Origin: Bacillota bacterium
GTDB taxonomy: Bacteria; Bacillota; UBA5301; JASBVW01
Direction: 5' to 3'
Assembly: GCA_029961005.1 (NCBI GenBank)
Contig: JASBVW010000106.1
Span: 1 to 5,766, forward strand
DNA: 5,766 nt
Shown here: piece by piece, positions 5,614 through 5,766 of the stretch
Numbering within the stretch: the first letter of the stretch is position 1
Layout of the letters: the number at the start of each line of letters is the position of its first letter
Position numbers and translations under genes: made by a program
The notes under the pieces: model-generated
Told to the model about the DNA's origin: nothing
The model's database searches: none
The model's input: only the letters and a program-made list of their open reading frames with translations

Positions 5614-5766
5614 ATGAAGAGGGCACGGACCTACCGCCTCAGCGAGGGCACCCTAGCAGAACTCCGGGAGATTGCGGCCACCTTGGGCATATCCGAGACC
5701 GAGGCCGTGGCCCGGAGCATCCACCACTACCACCAGGCCCTGAAGGGGGAGGCCTCCACCCCTACG
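5614..5766 (+). CDS. Ribbon-helix-helix (CopG/Arc-like) DNA-binding protein, N-terminal part; 3' end outside window
   Basis: Fifty-one codons lie in the window before the right edge. The ATG at 5614 opens MKRARTYRLSEGTLAELREI, then AATLGISETEAVARSIHHYHQAL. This is the RHH layout: a basic beta strand (RTYRLS, residues 5-10), helix 1 (TLAELREIAATLG, 13-25), a turn with GISET, and helix 2 (EAVARSIHHYHQAL, 30-43). Such dimers bind operator DNA through the paired strands and usually act as antitoxins or small autorepressors. The start is preceded by no Shine-Dalgarno sequence but by a -10 box and a symmetric repeat, which fits leaderless transcription and self-repression. Any toxin partner would lie right of the window. 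The fold is clear, but the specific role is inferred. Confidence 0.7.
   Translation, partial: MKRARTYRLSEGTLAELREIAATLGISETEAVARSIHHYHQALKGEASTPT

Noticed and set aside
1..5766. CRISPR array, tRNA or rRNA
   Set aside because: No regularly spaced repeats and no recognisable tRNA cloverleaf or rRNA sequence were seen by eye.

Overview
The window looks like accessory DNA from a thermophile of the Deinococcota, probably Thermaceae (Thermus or Meiothermus). DNA is GC-rich, third codon positions are mostly G or C, proteins are rich in Arg, Leu, Ala and Glu and poor in Cys, and one gene looks leaderless. This assignment is inferred from composition and style, not from a database match.

Left part (1-3139, + strand). 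The 3' part of a class III (LanKC-type) lanthipeptide synthetase overlaps a single-polypeptide ABC exporter by 65 bp. The synthetase fragment starts exactly at the kinase catalytic loop and continues through a complete seven-repeat LanC-like toroid that lacks the zinc ligands. Together they suggest the modification and export half of a RiPP (ribosomally made, modified peptide) operon. The precursor gene and the lyase and N-lobe part of the synthetase must lie left of the window; no precursor is visible here.

Middle (3140-5087). A short intergenic gap is followed by the decayed C-terminal end of an IS5-family transposase on the - strand. It has two frameshifts and a candidate terminal inverted repeat. 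The remnant runs up to the start of a complete, compact UvrD/FBH1-like superfamily 1A helicase on the + strand. Codon use is less extreme in the lanthipeptide genes than in the helicase, so the IS scar may mark the border between DNA of different origins.

Right part (5088-5766). This is a mosaic of small pieces. The C-terminal remnant of a DUF4160-family protein (+) runs head-on into a small unknown gene on the - strand, whose 3' end seems to be lost. The - gene may be translationally coupled to a short upstream reading frame (ATGGTAG overlap). At the right edge a ribbon-helix-helix regulator or antitoxin-like gene begins, with no ribosome binding site and with a symmetric, repeated TGCAATAC element over its promoter that looks like an autoregulatory operator.

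The most interesting items are the class III lanthipeptide system in a thermophile, its exporter with an unusually compact ATPase domain, and the RHH operator.
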